Source: JBGSON01 sp041739085 (GTDB taxonomy: Bacteria > Patescibacteriota > Gracilibacteria > CAIRYL01). From it: a DNA stretch of 42,090 nucleotides. Both the position numbers and the translations under genes were made by a program. This document shows, in pieces, positions 24,576-33,439 of the stretch (positions within the stretch are counted from its first letter, which is position 1; every line of letters begins with the position of its first letter). The DNA lies in NCBI GenBank assembly GCA_041739085.1, contig JBGSON010000030.1, positions 1 through 42,090 on the forward strand. Reading direction: 5' to 3'. The notes beneath the pieces are model-generated. The model ran no database searches. It was not told where the DNA came from and saw nothing but the letters and a program-made list of their open reading frames with translations.

Positions 24576-24604
24576 ATTATATCATTTTTCCACTCATGGC
24601 TCAA
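24576..24604 (-). promoter_or_regulatory. Promoter of the 503-residue protein gene
   Basis: TTGAGC (24604-24599) and TATAAT (24581-24576, perfect) are 17 bases apart, with TG one base before the -10 (extended -10). The start near 24569 gives a leader of about 18 bases before the ATG at 24551. Confidence 0.6.
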
Positions 24605-24658
24605 TCTCTGTCCCTATTTCTCTCTCCCTTCCGGATCCTCTTTCTCCTTTTTCTTCCC

Positions 24659-24913
24659 TCATCCGCTCTTTTTTCTCCGAATGAACCCTATATTTCTCAA
24701 GATACTGCTGAAACATCCTCCGGAATATGTGGTGGAATTGTTGAATTTTCTCTTCTTTTCAGGAGACGCTCCTGTCACTCGTTCTTGTACCTCCTTCTCC
24801 GAAAAATCCGGATGAGTAAGTTCAAACTCAAGAATGTCATCTCCTGTCTCCCGAAACCCAGGCGCTCTGATTGCCGTTTCATAATGGAGAGACTTCCCTC
24901 CTTTAAAATGAAA
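24659..24913 (-). pseudogene. Coding-like open frame without a start codon
   Basis: The gap 24552-24963 has no complete gene. On the minus strand an 84-codon frame is open from after a TGA (24916-24914) to a TGA at 24661-24659. Its translation is charged and protein-like (for example ELTHPDFSEKEVQERV, then a Lys/Arg-rich end), but it has no ATG or TTG and no useful GTG. AAAGGAGGG at 24904-24896 resembles a Shine-Dalgarno sequence, yet the ATG behind it opens a different, short frame. It may be a decayed gene, or chance. No homology is recognised. Confidence 0.22.
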
Positions 24914-24963
24914 TCATGCGTTCCTAAAAAAGTGGATCAATGGGGGCCATTTTTCTTCATACC

Positions 24964-25215
24964 TCAAGCGACTTTTTTCCATCCGTTCTTCTCTCTCTTG
25001 ATGACGTCCTCTATTTCTTTCATGCCAAGATCTTCATTTCTGATCAGTTCTTCAAAATGACCGCACTTGATACAGATATATGTTTGCAGATAAAACCGTC
25101 CCCATGCGGAGATCGGCAGGATGGAGCGGTCTCCCCGCCTCCCGTCGTAGGTATATATCTCCCGTGAATCGCACCTCGGGCAAATGCCGGATTTGAGCGT
25201 CGCAGACTTCTCCAT
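24964..25215 (-). CDS. Small zinc-ribbon protein
   Basis: An 83-residue protein with two CxxC knuckles: CPRC (Cys12, Cys15) and CIKC (Cys48, Cys51), the layout of a zinc ribbon, with the second knuckle followed by GHFEE as in many rubredoxin-like ribbons. A charged helix (MKEIEDVIKREKNGWKK) ends it. The role is unknown; such ribbons bind nucleic acids or proteins. It lies 75 bases after purM on the same strand and may be the last gene of the mfd-ftsE-purM series. The ATG at 25213-25215 is the only start. Confidence 0.75.
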   Translation of the reverse strand: MEKSATLKSGICPRCDSREIYTYDGRRGDRSILPISAWGRFYLQTYICIKCGHFEELIRNEDLGMKEIEDVIKREKNGWKKVA

Positions 25216-25290
25216 GTTTTATAATGAAATATTCATCATCGTGCCTGTCTCGTGGGAATCCGCGTCGCTCGGCTCTTTGACTCGGGCTCT

Positions 25291-26382
25291 TTATCCCATA
25301 GTCTTTCTCCTGATCTCATTTTTTCCCGTTTTTTCTCTCATCGCTCCGTGATTCGTGTGGATGATCTCCGGCTCTTCCGTGATCTCTCCGGCTATTTTTG
25401 CGGAGATCCCCTCATCCCGGAGTATCGAGAGCGCTTCTTTTTTCTCATCATCCGAGACAACGATGAGCATCCCGTTTCCCATGTTCCATGTGCGATACGC
25501 TTCATCATCCCCTACTCCTCCGATTTTTTGGATCGTCCTCACCATTTCTGACGGTTCCCAGATATCCGGGAGCAAGGCTCCCACTTTTGATTTTTTGAGG
25601 ATCCGGGAAAGATTTCCGGCGAGACCTCCTCCGGTGATGTGGGCAATCCCTCCCACCTCGATCCTTTTCTTTTCTCCATATCTCCCGATGAGTTTCAAAA
25701 CGGCGCTGTGGAATATCGTTGAAGGCGTCAGCAGGAGCTCCCCCCATGTCTTTCCGTTCACTCCTTTCCCCCGATAGGAGAGTTCTTCCCTCTCGCAGAT
25801 GTAGCGGACAAGAGAGAACCCGTTCGAGCGGAATCCGGGTTCGTAGAGTGAGATGACCGCATCTCCCGGCTTGATCTTCTCTCCGGTGATATATTTCTCC
25901 TTTTCGACGATCCCGACTGCGGAAGCATTCCAGATCGTCCGTGTCAGTGTGTTTCCGAGTTCCGCGATCTCTCCGCCGGGAATAACGACATGGTGTTCCT
26001 GGCAGGCTTTTGACAGTGAATCCATCATCATTTCGATTTCCCGCGAGGAGACCTTGTGCGTATCAATGGTGTTCGTGATCGCTATGAGTTCGGCTCCGAC
26101 ACAGACCGCATCGTCAGAGACCATGGCGAGGAGATCGTATCCCATCCCCTCCCAGATCCCCGTTTCCAGGGCGATCTCGATTTTTGTCCCGACGCCATCG
26201 CATCCGAGGACGAGATAGTGGGAACCGAAATCAAGCGCACCGGCGAATCCTCCCTCCAGAAGGATCGGCGCCCCGATCATCCCTTTTCTTGAGCTGAACG
26301 TGTCCATTGCGGCTCGATATGCTTTTGCCGAGGCTTTGTCGCCTTCGGTAATATTCACGCCTGCTTCTTTGTAGGTTGCCAT
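25291..26382 (-). CDS. purM: Phosphoribosylformylglycinamidine cyclo-ligase (AIR synthase)
   Basis: A 363-residue AIR synthase, the fifth step of purine synthesis, which closes the imidazole ring using ATP. Family marks: TYKEAGVNI at the start, LGCDGVGTKIEIA, the long catalytic stretch around DDAVCVGAELIAITNTID, GFRSNGFSLVR and ITGGGLAGNLSRIL. A TATAAT sits eight bases before the ATG (26382), which could mean a nearly leaderless internal transcript. ftsE ends 18 bases upstream. No other pur genes are in the window, which is unusual since purM normally accompanies purN, purF or purH. Confidence 0.95.
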   Translation of the reverse strand: MATYKEAGVNITEGDKASAKAYRAAMDTFSSRKGMIGAPILLEGGFAGALDFGSHYLVLGCDGVGTKIEIALETGIWEGMGYDLLAMVSDDAVCVGAELIAITNTIDTHKVSSREIEMMMDSLSKACQEHHVVIPGGEIAELGNTLTRTIWNASAVGIVEKEKYITGEKIKPGDAVISLYEPGFRSNGFSLVRYICEREELSYRGKGVNGKTWGELLLTPSTIFHSAVLKLIGRYGEKKRIEVGGIAHITGGGLAGNLSRILKKSKVGALLPDIWEPSEMVRTIQKIGGVGDDEAYRTWNMGNGMLIVVSDDEKKEALSILRDEGISAKIAGEITEEPEIIHTNHGAMREKTGKNEIRRKTMG

Positions 26383-26400
26383 TCGGATTATAAAAAAATG

Positions 26401-27096
26401 TTAATCGTCTTCATGGAGCGGATTTTTCCAGTGCTTCTCCTCATGGATCTTCCCGTGTTCGAGGCGGAGGACGCGGGGGGCGATGTTCTGCAGAAGCATC
26501 GGGTCATGTGTCGTGACGATCACGGTGACTTTGTCCTCGCGGTTGAATTTCTGAAGAAGCTTTGCGATCTCGATCGTGTTTTCCGGATCGAGATTCCCCG
26601 TCGGTTCATCTGCGATGAGGAGCCGCGGGGAATGGACAAGCGCCCTGGCGATCGCGACCCTCTGTTGCTCCCCCCCGGAGAGCTGGTGGGGAAATTTGTG
26701 ACTCATCGCGGAGAGCCCCACCCGCCGGAGGATGCTCCCGACCTGAACTTCGATCTCGCTGTTCGATGCCCCGCAGACCTCAAGTACAAAAGCGACGTTT
26801 TCAAAGACAGTCTTCTTCTCCAGGAGTTTAAAGTCCTGGAATACGACACCGATCTTCTGACGGTATGACTGCATCTCGGACGACGAGAGATTTTCGATGA
26901 CGAGCCGGTCGATCTCGATCCTCCCGGATGTCGGCTTTTCCGCTCCGATAAGGAGACTGATGAGCGTTGACTTTCCAGATCCGGAGACGCCGAGGATGGA
27001 GACAAATTCTCCTGACGCGATCTCAAAATCGACTTCGTCGAGGACGGTCTGTATCCCGTAATTTTTGGTGAGTTTGATAAAACGGAGCACTCTCAA
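26401..27096 (-). CDS. ftsE: FtsE-like ABC transporter ATPase
   Basis: A 231-residue ABC ATPase of the FtsE type, which with FtsX controls peptidoglycan hydrolases at the division site. Walker A is GVSGSGKST, the Q-loop FQDFKLLEKKTVFENV is typical of FtsE, the signature is LSGGEQQRVAIARAL, Walker B is LLIADEPTGNLD, and the switch His is in TTHD. The start used is a TTG (27096); GTG at 27090, giving MLRFIKLTKNYG, aligns better with the family and may be the real one. FtsX is not adjacent: mfd lies 25 bases upstream and purM follows. It could therefore serve another FtsX-like permease elsewhere. Confidence 0.88.
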   Translation of the reverse strand: MRVLRFIKLTKNYGIQTVLDEVDFEIASGEFVSILGVSGSGKSTLISLLIGAEKPTSGRIEIDRLVIENLSSSEMQSYRQKIGVVFQDFKLLEKKTVFENVAFVLEVCGASNSEIEVQVGSILRRVGLSAMSHKFPHQLSGGEQQRVAIARALVHSPRLLIADEPTGNLDPENTIEIAKLLQKFNREDKVTVIVTTHDPMLLQNIAPRVLRLEHGKIHEEKHWKNPLHEDD

Positions 27097-27120
27097 TATA
27101 TAAATCGATTGTATTAAACC

Positions 27121-30100
27121 TCAGTTACGGGAAAATTTCGAGATGTTTTCTTGCTTTTTCTCTTCCTCCTTTGAAATATCTACTGTATTTTTCTTCTTCC
27201 CTGTTTCCTTTTTCTCAGGCGCAAGCCGGACAAGAGAATCACTGATTCCGTTTATCCAGTTGAATCCCAGATCTTTGATGTTCATCTTAAGCATTTCTCC
27301 GGATATCTTCCATCCCGGCTGTTCCCTGAGGAGGTTCATGATCTCGATGGCGGTCACTTTTTTTGAAAGCGAAAGCTGGACTTCTCTTTCTTTGTGCGTC
27401 GTGGAGACGACTTTGATCGCGCGGATATTTGCTTTTCGCGCCAGTGTTTTCAGCTCCAGGACTTTGAAAAGATTCTGGACTTCCCTCGGGACCTTCCCGT
27501 ATTCCTCTGCGATCTCGATCTCTACCTCCCGGAGCTCCTCGAGCGTCTGGACAGAAGCGAGCTTCTGGTAATTGAGGATCTTCTCCTTTGTGTCCGCAAT
27601 ATATGTTCCGGGGATATACGCATCGATCGCGATCTCGATGAGGACGTCTGATGCTTCCTCTTCCTTGTCGGCTATTTTTTCTCCGGTCTCTATTTCTTTG
27701 ATCGTCTGGTTCAGGAGTCTCAGGAAATGACTCACTCCCACAACGTTCACGGTCCCATGCTGGTTTACCCCCAGGATATCTCCTGCTCCGCGGATCTCGA
27801 GATCCCGCATGGAGATCTGGAACCCGCTTCCGAGTTCGGATGCTTCGATCAGTGCCTTGAGTCTCTTTTTTGCGCTGAAGCTCAGTTTCTGTGAAGAATG
27901 GAGGAGATACGCAAAGGCCTGGGTCTTTGATCTCCCGATCCGGCCTCTCAACTGATAGAGCTGAGAGAGGCCGAAGTCTTCGGCATTGTTGACGATGAGC
28001 GTATTTGCGTTCGGAAGATCGATTCCATTCTCAATGATCGTGGAAGAGACAAGGACATCAAATCTTTTTTCCTTGAATTCGAGCACGCGGTCTTCGAGGA
28101 GGTCTGATCTCATCTGACCATGGGCAACGACAAAGCTAGCTTCCGGGACAAGCTTCGTGAGTTTGTAGGCCATGGCCTCGATCGTCTCGACCCGGTTGTG
28201 GAGGAAATAGACCTGCCCTCCTCTCTTTACCTCCTTGAGGATCGCTTCGCGGATGAGGCCGTCGGAATATTTCCGGACTTCGGTGATGATCGGGAGTCTT
28301 CCCGGAGGAGGAGTGGTGATCGTGGAGATGTCCCGGAGTTTGTGGAGCGCGAGATTGAGCGTTCTTGGGATCGGTGTCGCGGTAAGCGTCAGGATGTATA
28401 CTTCTTTCCGAAGTTTCTTAAACTTCTCTTTTTGCTTCACTCCAAACCGCTGTTCCTCGTCGATGATGACGAGGCCGAGGTCGTGCGGCCGTACGTCTTC
28501 ACCGAGAAGCCGGTGCGTGCCGATGACGATATCGACTTTCCCTTTCTGGAAATCCACAAGGATTTCCTGTTGTTCTTTCTTTGTCTTAAAGCGGGAGAGC
28601 ATCTCGATCCGAATCCCGAATTTGTCCATCCGTTTCTTAAAGGAATGATAGTGCTGATGAACGAGGATGGTAATGGGAGCGATCATGGCGACCTGCTTCC
28701 CGGATTCTACCACCTTAAAGGCCGCCCGCATGGCGACTTCAGTTTTTCCGAAGCCGACGTCTCCGCAGAGGAGCCGGTCCATGGGTTTGTCGCTTTCGAG
28801 ATCATCCTTCATGTCCCGGATGGCAGCGATCTGTCCGGGGGTTTCCTCATAGGGAAAGTCAGACTCGAACTCCTCCTGTCTTTTTGTGTCAGGGAGGAAC
28901 CGCACACCCTTTACCTGCGCCCTCGCGGCATAAATCTGAAGGAGTTCTTTTGCTATCTTTTCTGTCTCTTTTTTTACTTTCTTCTGGATGTTTTTCCACT
29001 CCACTCCTCCGAGCCGGGTAAGCTTCGGTTCTTCGTCTTTGTCGGAGATAAACCTGGAGATCTTGTCTGCCTGGTCTACCGGAACAAAAAGCTTGTCGTT
29101 CTGGAGATAGGCGATCTCCAGATATTCACGGATGACCCCGGAGACCTCCTGTTCGCAGATCCCAAGGAATCTTCCGATCCCGTGATCGAGATGGACGACG
29201 AGATCCCCCACCTTGAGGCTCGTGAGGAATTCCATGTTCGGCGCGGACATCTTGAGGTGCTTCTGTTTTTTTCCGTGGAGATGAAAGATCTCGCGGTCTG
29301 TGAGGAGGCATATTTTCTCAGACTGGTTTTGAAAAGAAGGCGGCACTGCTTCCATTTCCCCGGCATCAATGAGCCGGACCCCGCCCGCGTCCCCTTTTTT
29401 TTCCAAGCAGGGGATCTTCTCCTCCTGGAGGATGTTTTTCAGTTCCTCCCCCCTTTTGGTAAGGATGATGACATTCCATTCATTCGCTACCTTCTCCCGG
29501 AAATCGAGGAGAAGATCAGGGAGATTATAAAACTTGAGGACGGAGAGGAACCGGAGATGAACGGCGGTCTCTTCATTTTCCGGAAAAGAGGAGATCTCAA
29601 CGGTCTTCGCTTTTGTCCGGAGCAGGAGGTCATAATCTGCATCGGAGAGTTCTTCGAGCTCGTTCAGTACCTGAATGTCTCCTTCGAGAAGCGCTTCTGA
29701 AAAGAGCTTCCGTTTTCCGTGCACAGCGATCGGATAAATGGATACTTCTTTGTACTCCCTCCCTATCTTTTTGCTCTCGGGGAAAAATTCAAATATGTTT
29801 TCCACCTCGTCGTAAGTCACTTCTATCTTGATCGGTCTCTCAAATCCGATCGGAAAAACATCGATGATGTTTCCGCTCCTCCGGTATTCCCCTTTCTGAA
29901 GGAAAACATCATACGTGAGGCTGTACCCCATTTCGATGAGCCGGTTGAAAATGTTCATCGCCGAAAGCTTTCCTCTCTTTTTCCCGATGACGAATTTCCC
30001 TTCTTCTATCCTCTCCGGGTCCGGGAAAAACTCAAGAGCGTCTTCCTTCGTGCAGAAGAATACATTTCTCCTTTCCTGGTCCTTTTTCAGCGTTTCCAGA

Positions 30101-30435
30101 GCCCATTCCCCTTTTTCTCTCTCCCTCTCTTCCGAAAAGGGAAGGGACCAGAAGCGGATGTTTCTTTTTGTGTCCTGAATAAAAAGCGGGGCAAGTGTCA
30201 CTCCCTCATGAAGTTCATTTTTTTCCTCCATGACAAAGAGGATATTCTGCGTCTTCGGCGAGAGATCGAGAAGTTTTTGAAGGAGGAAAAGCTTTGATGA
30301 AATGTTCGGGACTCCCGAGATCGTGATCGTCGGAGATTCAGAGAATATTTTCCTTCCCCGCTCTCCAAAAAAATCCCCCTTGAAAAAGGAGCTCAGGAAG
30401 AGTGGGGTCTCAATATTCTTCCCCAGAAGATTCAT
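27121..30435 (-). CDS. mfd: Transcription-repair coupling factor
   Basis: A 1104-residue Mfd, the usual length. It removes RNA polymerase stalled at lesions and recruits UvrA. An N-terminal UvrB-like region (to about 300) includes KGEYRRSGNIIDVFP; the RNA-polymerase-interacting CarD-like domain starts near 405 (VGDLVVHLDHGIGRF); the superfamily-2 translocase follows with Walker A GDVGFGKTEVA (about 558-568), IIDEEQRFGV (about 657), TATPIPRTL and QLRGRIGRS; the C-terminal TRCF domain (about 985-1085) precedes a Lys/Glu-rich tail. The ATG at 30435 gives a short but normal N-terminus. It heads the series mfd-ftsE-purM, with 25 bases to ftsE. A long open frame on the other strand is only a shadow. 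Confidence 0.98.
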   Translation of the reverse strand: MNLLGKNIETPLFLSSFFKGDFFGERGRKIFSESPTITISGVPNISSKLFLLQKLLDLSPKTQNILFVMEEKNELHEGVTLAPLFIQDTKRNIRFWSLPFSEEREREKGEWALETLKKDQERRNVFFCTKEDALEFFPDPERIEEGKFVIGKKRGKLSAMNIFNRLIEMGYSLTYDVFLQKGEYRRSGNIIDVFPIGFERPIKIEVTYDEVENIFEFFPESKKIGREYKEVSIYPIAVHGKRKLFSEALLEGDIQVLNELEELSDADYDLLLRTKAKTVEISSFPENEETAVHLRFLSVLKFYNLPDLLLDFREKVANEWNVIILTKRGEELKNILQEEKIPCLEKKGDAGGVRLIDAGEMEAVPPSFQNQSEKICLLTDREIFHLHGKKQKHLKMSAPNMEFLTSLKVGDLVVHLDHGIGRFLGICEQEVSGVIREYLEIAYLQNDKLFVPVDQADKISRFISDKDEEPKLTRLGGVEWKNIQKKVKKETEKIAKELLQIYAARAQVKGVRFLPDTKRQEEFESDFPYEETPGQIAAIRDMKDDLESDKPMDRLLCGDVGFGKTEVAMRAAFKVVESGKQVAMIAPITILVHQHYHSFKKRMDKFGIRIEMLSRFKTKKEQQEILVDFQKGKVDIVIGTHRLLGEDVRPHDLGLVIIDEEQRFGVKQKEKFKKLRKEVYILTLTATPIPRTLNLALHKLRDISTITTPPPGRLPIITEVRKYSDGLIREAILKEVKRGGQVYFLHNRVETIEAMAYKLTKLVPEASFVVAHGQMRSDLLEDRVLEFKEKRFDVLVSSTIIENGIDLPNANTLIVNNAEDFGLSQLYQLRGRIGRSKTQAFAYLLHSSQKLSFSAKKRLKALIEASELGSGFQISMRDLEIRGAGDILGVNQHGTVNVVGVSHFLRLLNQTIKEIETGEKIADKEEEASDVLIEIAIDAYIPGTYIADTKEKILNYQKLASVQTLEELREVEIEIAEEYGKVPREVQNLFKVLELKTLARKANIRAIKVVSTTHKEREVQLSLSKKVTAIEIMNLLREQPGWKISGEMLKMNIKDLGFNWINGISDSLVRLAPEKKETGKKKNTVDISKEEEKKQENISKFSRN

Positions 30436-30618
30436 GAATTGAAAATAAAAGTTCTCTCCAGGTGCGTGTGGAAAAAGCAGCTGTTAATAACCGGGACTTG
30501 TTTGAAAAAATCGGAATTCGTAAGTGCAAAATACCTAGAAACCGCGGGCTTTTTTATTCCTGCGACCTTCGTTATTGTTCTCTCTCTCGCGAAAGAAATC
30601 AAGATGTTCTCTCGTGTC

Positions 30619-31731
30619 TCAGATCTTAAGGGGCATGATGACATGGGTGAACCCTTTTTCTTTTTCCGGTTTGATGACGATCGGAGAAAGCTTCCCTTCT
30701 ATTTCCACAAGCGCTTTCTCTTCATGGATGTTTTGAAGCACATCGAGGAAATATTGCCCGTTGAGTGCAACGGTATTGTCCTCGCCGCTCACCTCTGCCT
30801 CGACCTCTGACTCGTCGCTTCCGATCTCTGTCGCATCTGTGGTGATGACCACTGTTTTCGATTGCTTCGCAAAGGTGAACCGGATGTTGTTGTTGTTTTC
30901 TTTCGCAAATATACCCACCCGCTTGATGCCGAGAATGAACTCTGATATGAGCATGTTCGCCTGTGTTTTGTGGGCCTTTGGGATGATCTGTACGTAGTCG
31001 GGGAATTTTCCTTCAATAAGGCGGGATATGAGTTTTGTGTTCCCGACCTGGAAAAGGATCTGGTTTTTTGATGACACGATTTCCACTACATCCTCTTTTG
31101 CAGAAGAGAGGATCCTTACGAGCTCCTGCATCGTTCTGCTGGGAACGATGTTTTTAAGCTCCTGGGCGAACGTTTTTCCTTTGAGTTCCAGCACTTTTTC
31201 TCCTAATCGATAGGAATCTGTCGCAACAAAGCGGACTTCCTTCTCTTTTCCCCAGATATACACTCCTGACAAAACAGGCCTTGTTGTGCTGCTGGAAGAA
31301 CAGAAAACAACTCCCTCTATCGCATTTTTCAGTTCTTCTCTCGGGAGAACGAATGTCTCTTCTTTTTCCACTGTTGGAATAACAGGGAATTCTTCAGAAG
31401 AAATCCCCTTGATCCTTGTTTTCGATCTCGTTGAATGAAGGTAAAGAGTCCCTCCGTCTTCAAGCACTATTTCAATGTCTTCGTCTTTGAGGTATCCGAT
31501 GTAGGAGACAAGTATTTTTGCTGGAACTGTTATTTTTCCTTCATTTTTTACTTCGCACGGAATATAGGTCGTGATCGCGATCTCAAGGTTTGTTGCCGAA
31601 AGGTAGAGTTTTTGTCCTTCAGCATGAAGAAGCACATTCCCAAGGATGGGAAGTGTGTTTTGGGGATTAATCGCTTTTTGGACAAGAGAGAGTGATTCGA
31701 GAAGCTGTTTCTGCCGGCAAACCAATTTCAT
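30619..31731 (-). CDS. dnaN: DNA polymerase III sliding clamp (beta subunit)
   Basis: A 370-residue beta clamp with three repeated clamp domains. Recognisable parts: LSLVQKAINPQNTLPILGNVLL, LYLSATNLEIAI, FVATDSYRLGEKVL, FPDYVQIIP, and the end THVIMPLKI in place of the usual YLVMPMRL that forms the partner-binding pocket. The ATG at 31729-31731 gives the standard MKLVCRQKQLLESL start. dnaA, recF and gyrB are not next to it; mfd lies downstream after 183 bases that show no terminator. Upstream is an AT-rich 380-base gap with an inverted repeat. Confidence 0.97.
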   Translation of the reverse strand: MKLVCRQKQLLESLSLVQKAINPQNTLPILGNVLLHAEGQKLYLSATNLEIAITTYIPCEVKNEGKITVPAKILVSYIGYLKDEDIEIVLEDGGTLYLHSTRSKTRIKGISSEEFPVIPTVEKEETFVLPREELKNAIEGVVFCSSSSTTRPVLSGVYIWGKEKEVRFVATDSYRLGEKVLELKGKTFAQELKNIVPSRTMQELVRILSSAKEDVVEIVSSKNQILFQVGNTKLISRLIEGKFPDYVQIIPKAHKTQANMLISEFILGIKRVGIFAKENNNNIRFTFAKQSKTVVITTDATEIGSDESEVEAEVSGEDNTVALNGQYFLDVLQNIHEEKALVEIEGKLSPIVIKPEKEKGFTHVIMPLKI

Positions 31732-31798
31732 ACATGAAGGAAGAAAGGAGCAAGACCAGAGTAGAGTTTCCTCTTTAAAAAATCAAATACCAATTTAC

Positions 31799-31849
31799 AT
31801 CCCCCTATAAAAAAGATGATGAAAAAATATTTATTATTAATAAGGGGAT
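31799..31849. repeat. Inverted repeat in the AT-rich gap upstream of dnaN
   Basis: ATCCCCCTAT (31799-31808) and ATAAGGGGAT (31840-31849) are complementary except for one pair, spaced by 31 AT-rich bases. They sit 70-120 bases before the dnaN start and could be an operator pair or a stem in its leader. The rest of 31732-32113 is very AT-rich (to about 31890), with no credible gene. A single TGTGGACAG near 32020 is only a poor DnaA-box match, so an origin is not supported. Confidence 0.4.
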
Positions 31850-32113
31850 ATTGACTTTTAAATAAAATATTATATTTAAAGTAATAATCAAAAGAAACGG
31901 GAGAAAAAGCCTGATCCAATGACGGATGAATAGAAAATGAGATCAGAAAAACGATGGTTTTTTCTTATCATCAACATATATGGAAAAGAGCGCTTACGAG
32001 AATATTATTTATTTTTTTGTGGACAGAGAAAGAGGGATTTTTCTTTGGTACAAAGAGAAAACGTTATGGAGAAAAAATTGAATCAGTGTGAGCAAACAAA
32101 TACTTATCAAGGA

Positions 32114-33439
32114 TTACATCAATTCCCGCTCCCGAATAGAAGAAAGATTCTCCCGATCCTCTCTTTCGTGGACATGTTTCACATAAGAAGAGTCTCCAAC
32201 ATCTTTTTCAACAGAAATCCCAGCCCCGACAAATGAGTTATTTCCGATCCTCACCCCGGGCATGATGCTCGTGTTTATGCCGACACGGACGTTCTTCCCG
32301 CAAATAAGCCCCAATTTATTCGTTTCTGAGCACACTTTTTTCCCGTGAATACAAACAGATACCAGTCCCTCATCAAGCCGGAGATTCCCGGTCTTTGCAC
32401 CGGCGCCAAATGAAACATTTTCATCAATAATTGAATCACCGATATAGTTCTGATGCGTCCAGACGGATCTCTTGAGGTAAGACCGGGCAACCTCAGTCCC
32501 GTGTCCGATGACAGAGTCTGATCCGACATGAGACATCCGGACAAGGGTATGGTTTCCAATAACGGTGTTTTCTCCTATGTAAACAGGACCCTGAAGAACT
32601 GCAAAATCATAAACGCGTACGCCTTTTTCAATCCATACGGGGCCGGAGAGAGAGGCTTTCTCTGAAACAAAGGCCCCCTTGTGGATCCGGGATTTTTTTA
32701 TAGAACCGAGAAACCGGTTCATGAGGGAGAGGTGATGCCATGGATACTTGAGGGACTGCCAGTATCCTTCATAGGCGACAGAAGAGGCCACGGCCCCTTC
32801 ATCAAAAAGAGCCTGGAGCCCCGCTTCATAGCCGTACCCTCCTTCTTTCTTCTTTCTTATTGTTTTCAGGACACGGAAGAGAGAAGAAGGATTCCGATAG
32901 AGATGGAGAACAAGATTGATGAGAGAAGAAGGCTCTTTTCCCGCACCGGGCTTCTCATGAATTTCTTTCACATGTTGTTCAGAGTCGAGGACGAGATATC
33001 CACCGGGAAAATACTTGTCCACCTTTTTTCCACAGAGGAAAACGTCAGATTTCTTGTTTTTATAGTCCCGAAGCAGGGAAGAGAAGAACGACTTATCCAC
33101 AAAGTCATTTGAACTCATAACAAGAAGCGGTTCTTTTTGAGAGAGGTGTTTCTCGGAATCGAGTACTCCGCCGAGCATCCCTTCATCAAGATCCACTTGT
33201 TTTGAAAATGTAAACCGCGGAGCGGACGACGGGAATTTTTCACGAATAAGAGAGACAAGAAGAGAGAAGTTGGACTCATTCCCGACGATATGGATGCGCC
33301 TTGTGAAACCTGAGGAAAGAAGCATTTCGACCTGATGCTCGAGAACAGTTTTCCCGAGGTATGGGAAAAATATTTTGTCTGAGAGCGGCCACATCCGGGA
33401 CGACTTTCCCGCGGAGAGAAGGAGCACCTGTGGGATCAT
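32114..33439 (-). CDS. GlmU-like sugar nucleotidyltransferase with left-handed beta-helix
   Basis: A 441-residue two-domain enzyme. Residues 1 to about 240 form a nucleotidyltransferase fold with LLLSAGKSSRMWPLSDK (nucleotide loop), ending with GYWQSLKYPWH. Residues about 250-425 form a left-handed beta-helix of hexapeptide repeats ([LIV]GxxxVIG type: YIGENTVIGNHTLV, VSFGAGAKTGNLR, VRVGINTSIMPGVRIG). The layout matches GlmU and archaeal-type bifunctional sugar-1-phosphate nucleotidyltransferase/acetyltransferases, which make UDP-GlcNAc or similar precursors. The exact sugar is not clear, so no symbol is given. Its ATG overlaps the stop of the metallo-beta-lactamase gene by four bases (33436-33439), so they are translated together. 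Confidence 0.88.
   Translation of the reverse strand: MIPQVLLLSAGKSSRMWPLSDKIFFPYLGKTVLEHQVEMLLSSGFTRRIHIVGNESNFSLLVSLIREKFPSSAPRFTFSKQVDLDEGMLGGVLDSEKHLSQKEPLLVMSSNDFVDKSFFSSLLRDYKNKKSDVFLCGKKVDKYFPGGYLVLDSEQHVKEIHEKPGAGKEPSSLINLVLHLYRNPSSLFRVLKTIRKKKEGGYGYEAGLQALFDEGAVASSVAYEGYWQSLKYPWHHLSLMNRFLGSIKKSRIHKGAFVSEKASLSGPVWIEKGVRVYDFAVLQGPVYIGENTVIGNHTLVRMSHVGSDSVIGHGTEVARSYLKRSVWTHQNYIGDSIIDENVSFGAGAKTGNLRLDEGLVSVCIHGKKVCSETNKLGLICGKNVRVGINTSIMPGVRIGNNSFVGAGISVEKDVGDSSYVKHVHEREDRENLSSIRERELM

Noticed and set aside
24596..25060. A 154-codon plus-strand open frame
   Set aside because: Its translation is Phe/Ser/Pro-rich, like other shadows here; it runs over the minus-strand promoter of the 503-residue protein gene and into the zinc-ribbon gene.
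28120..29700. A 526-codon plus-strand open frame
   Set aside because: It lies entirely antisense to mfd, which is conserved throughout; the translation resembles no protein family.
31728..31919. A 63-codon frame ending in an ATGA overlap with dnaN
   Set aside because: The overlap looked like coupling, but the translation is Phe/Tyr/Ile/Lys-rich as expected from AT-rich non-coding DNA, and it covers the inverted repeat upstream of dnaN.
31732..32113. Replication origin beside dnaN
   Set aside because: The gap is AT-rich, but I found no cluster of DnaA boxes (only TGTGGACAG near 32020 and TGTGGAAAA near 30470), no dnaA nearby and no strand switch of genes.
31937..32236. A 99-codon plus-strand frame in the dnaN upstream gap
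   Set aside because: It overlaps the conserved 3' end of the nucleotidyltransferase gene, and its composition is not protein-like.
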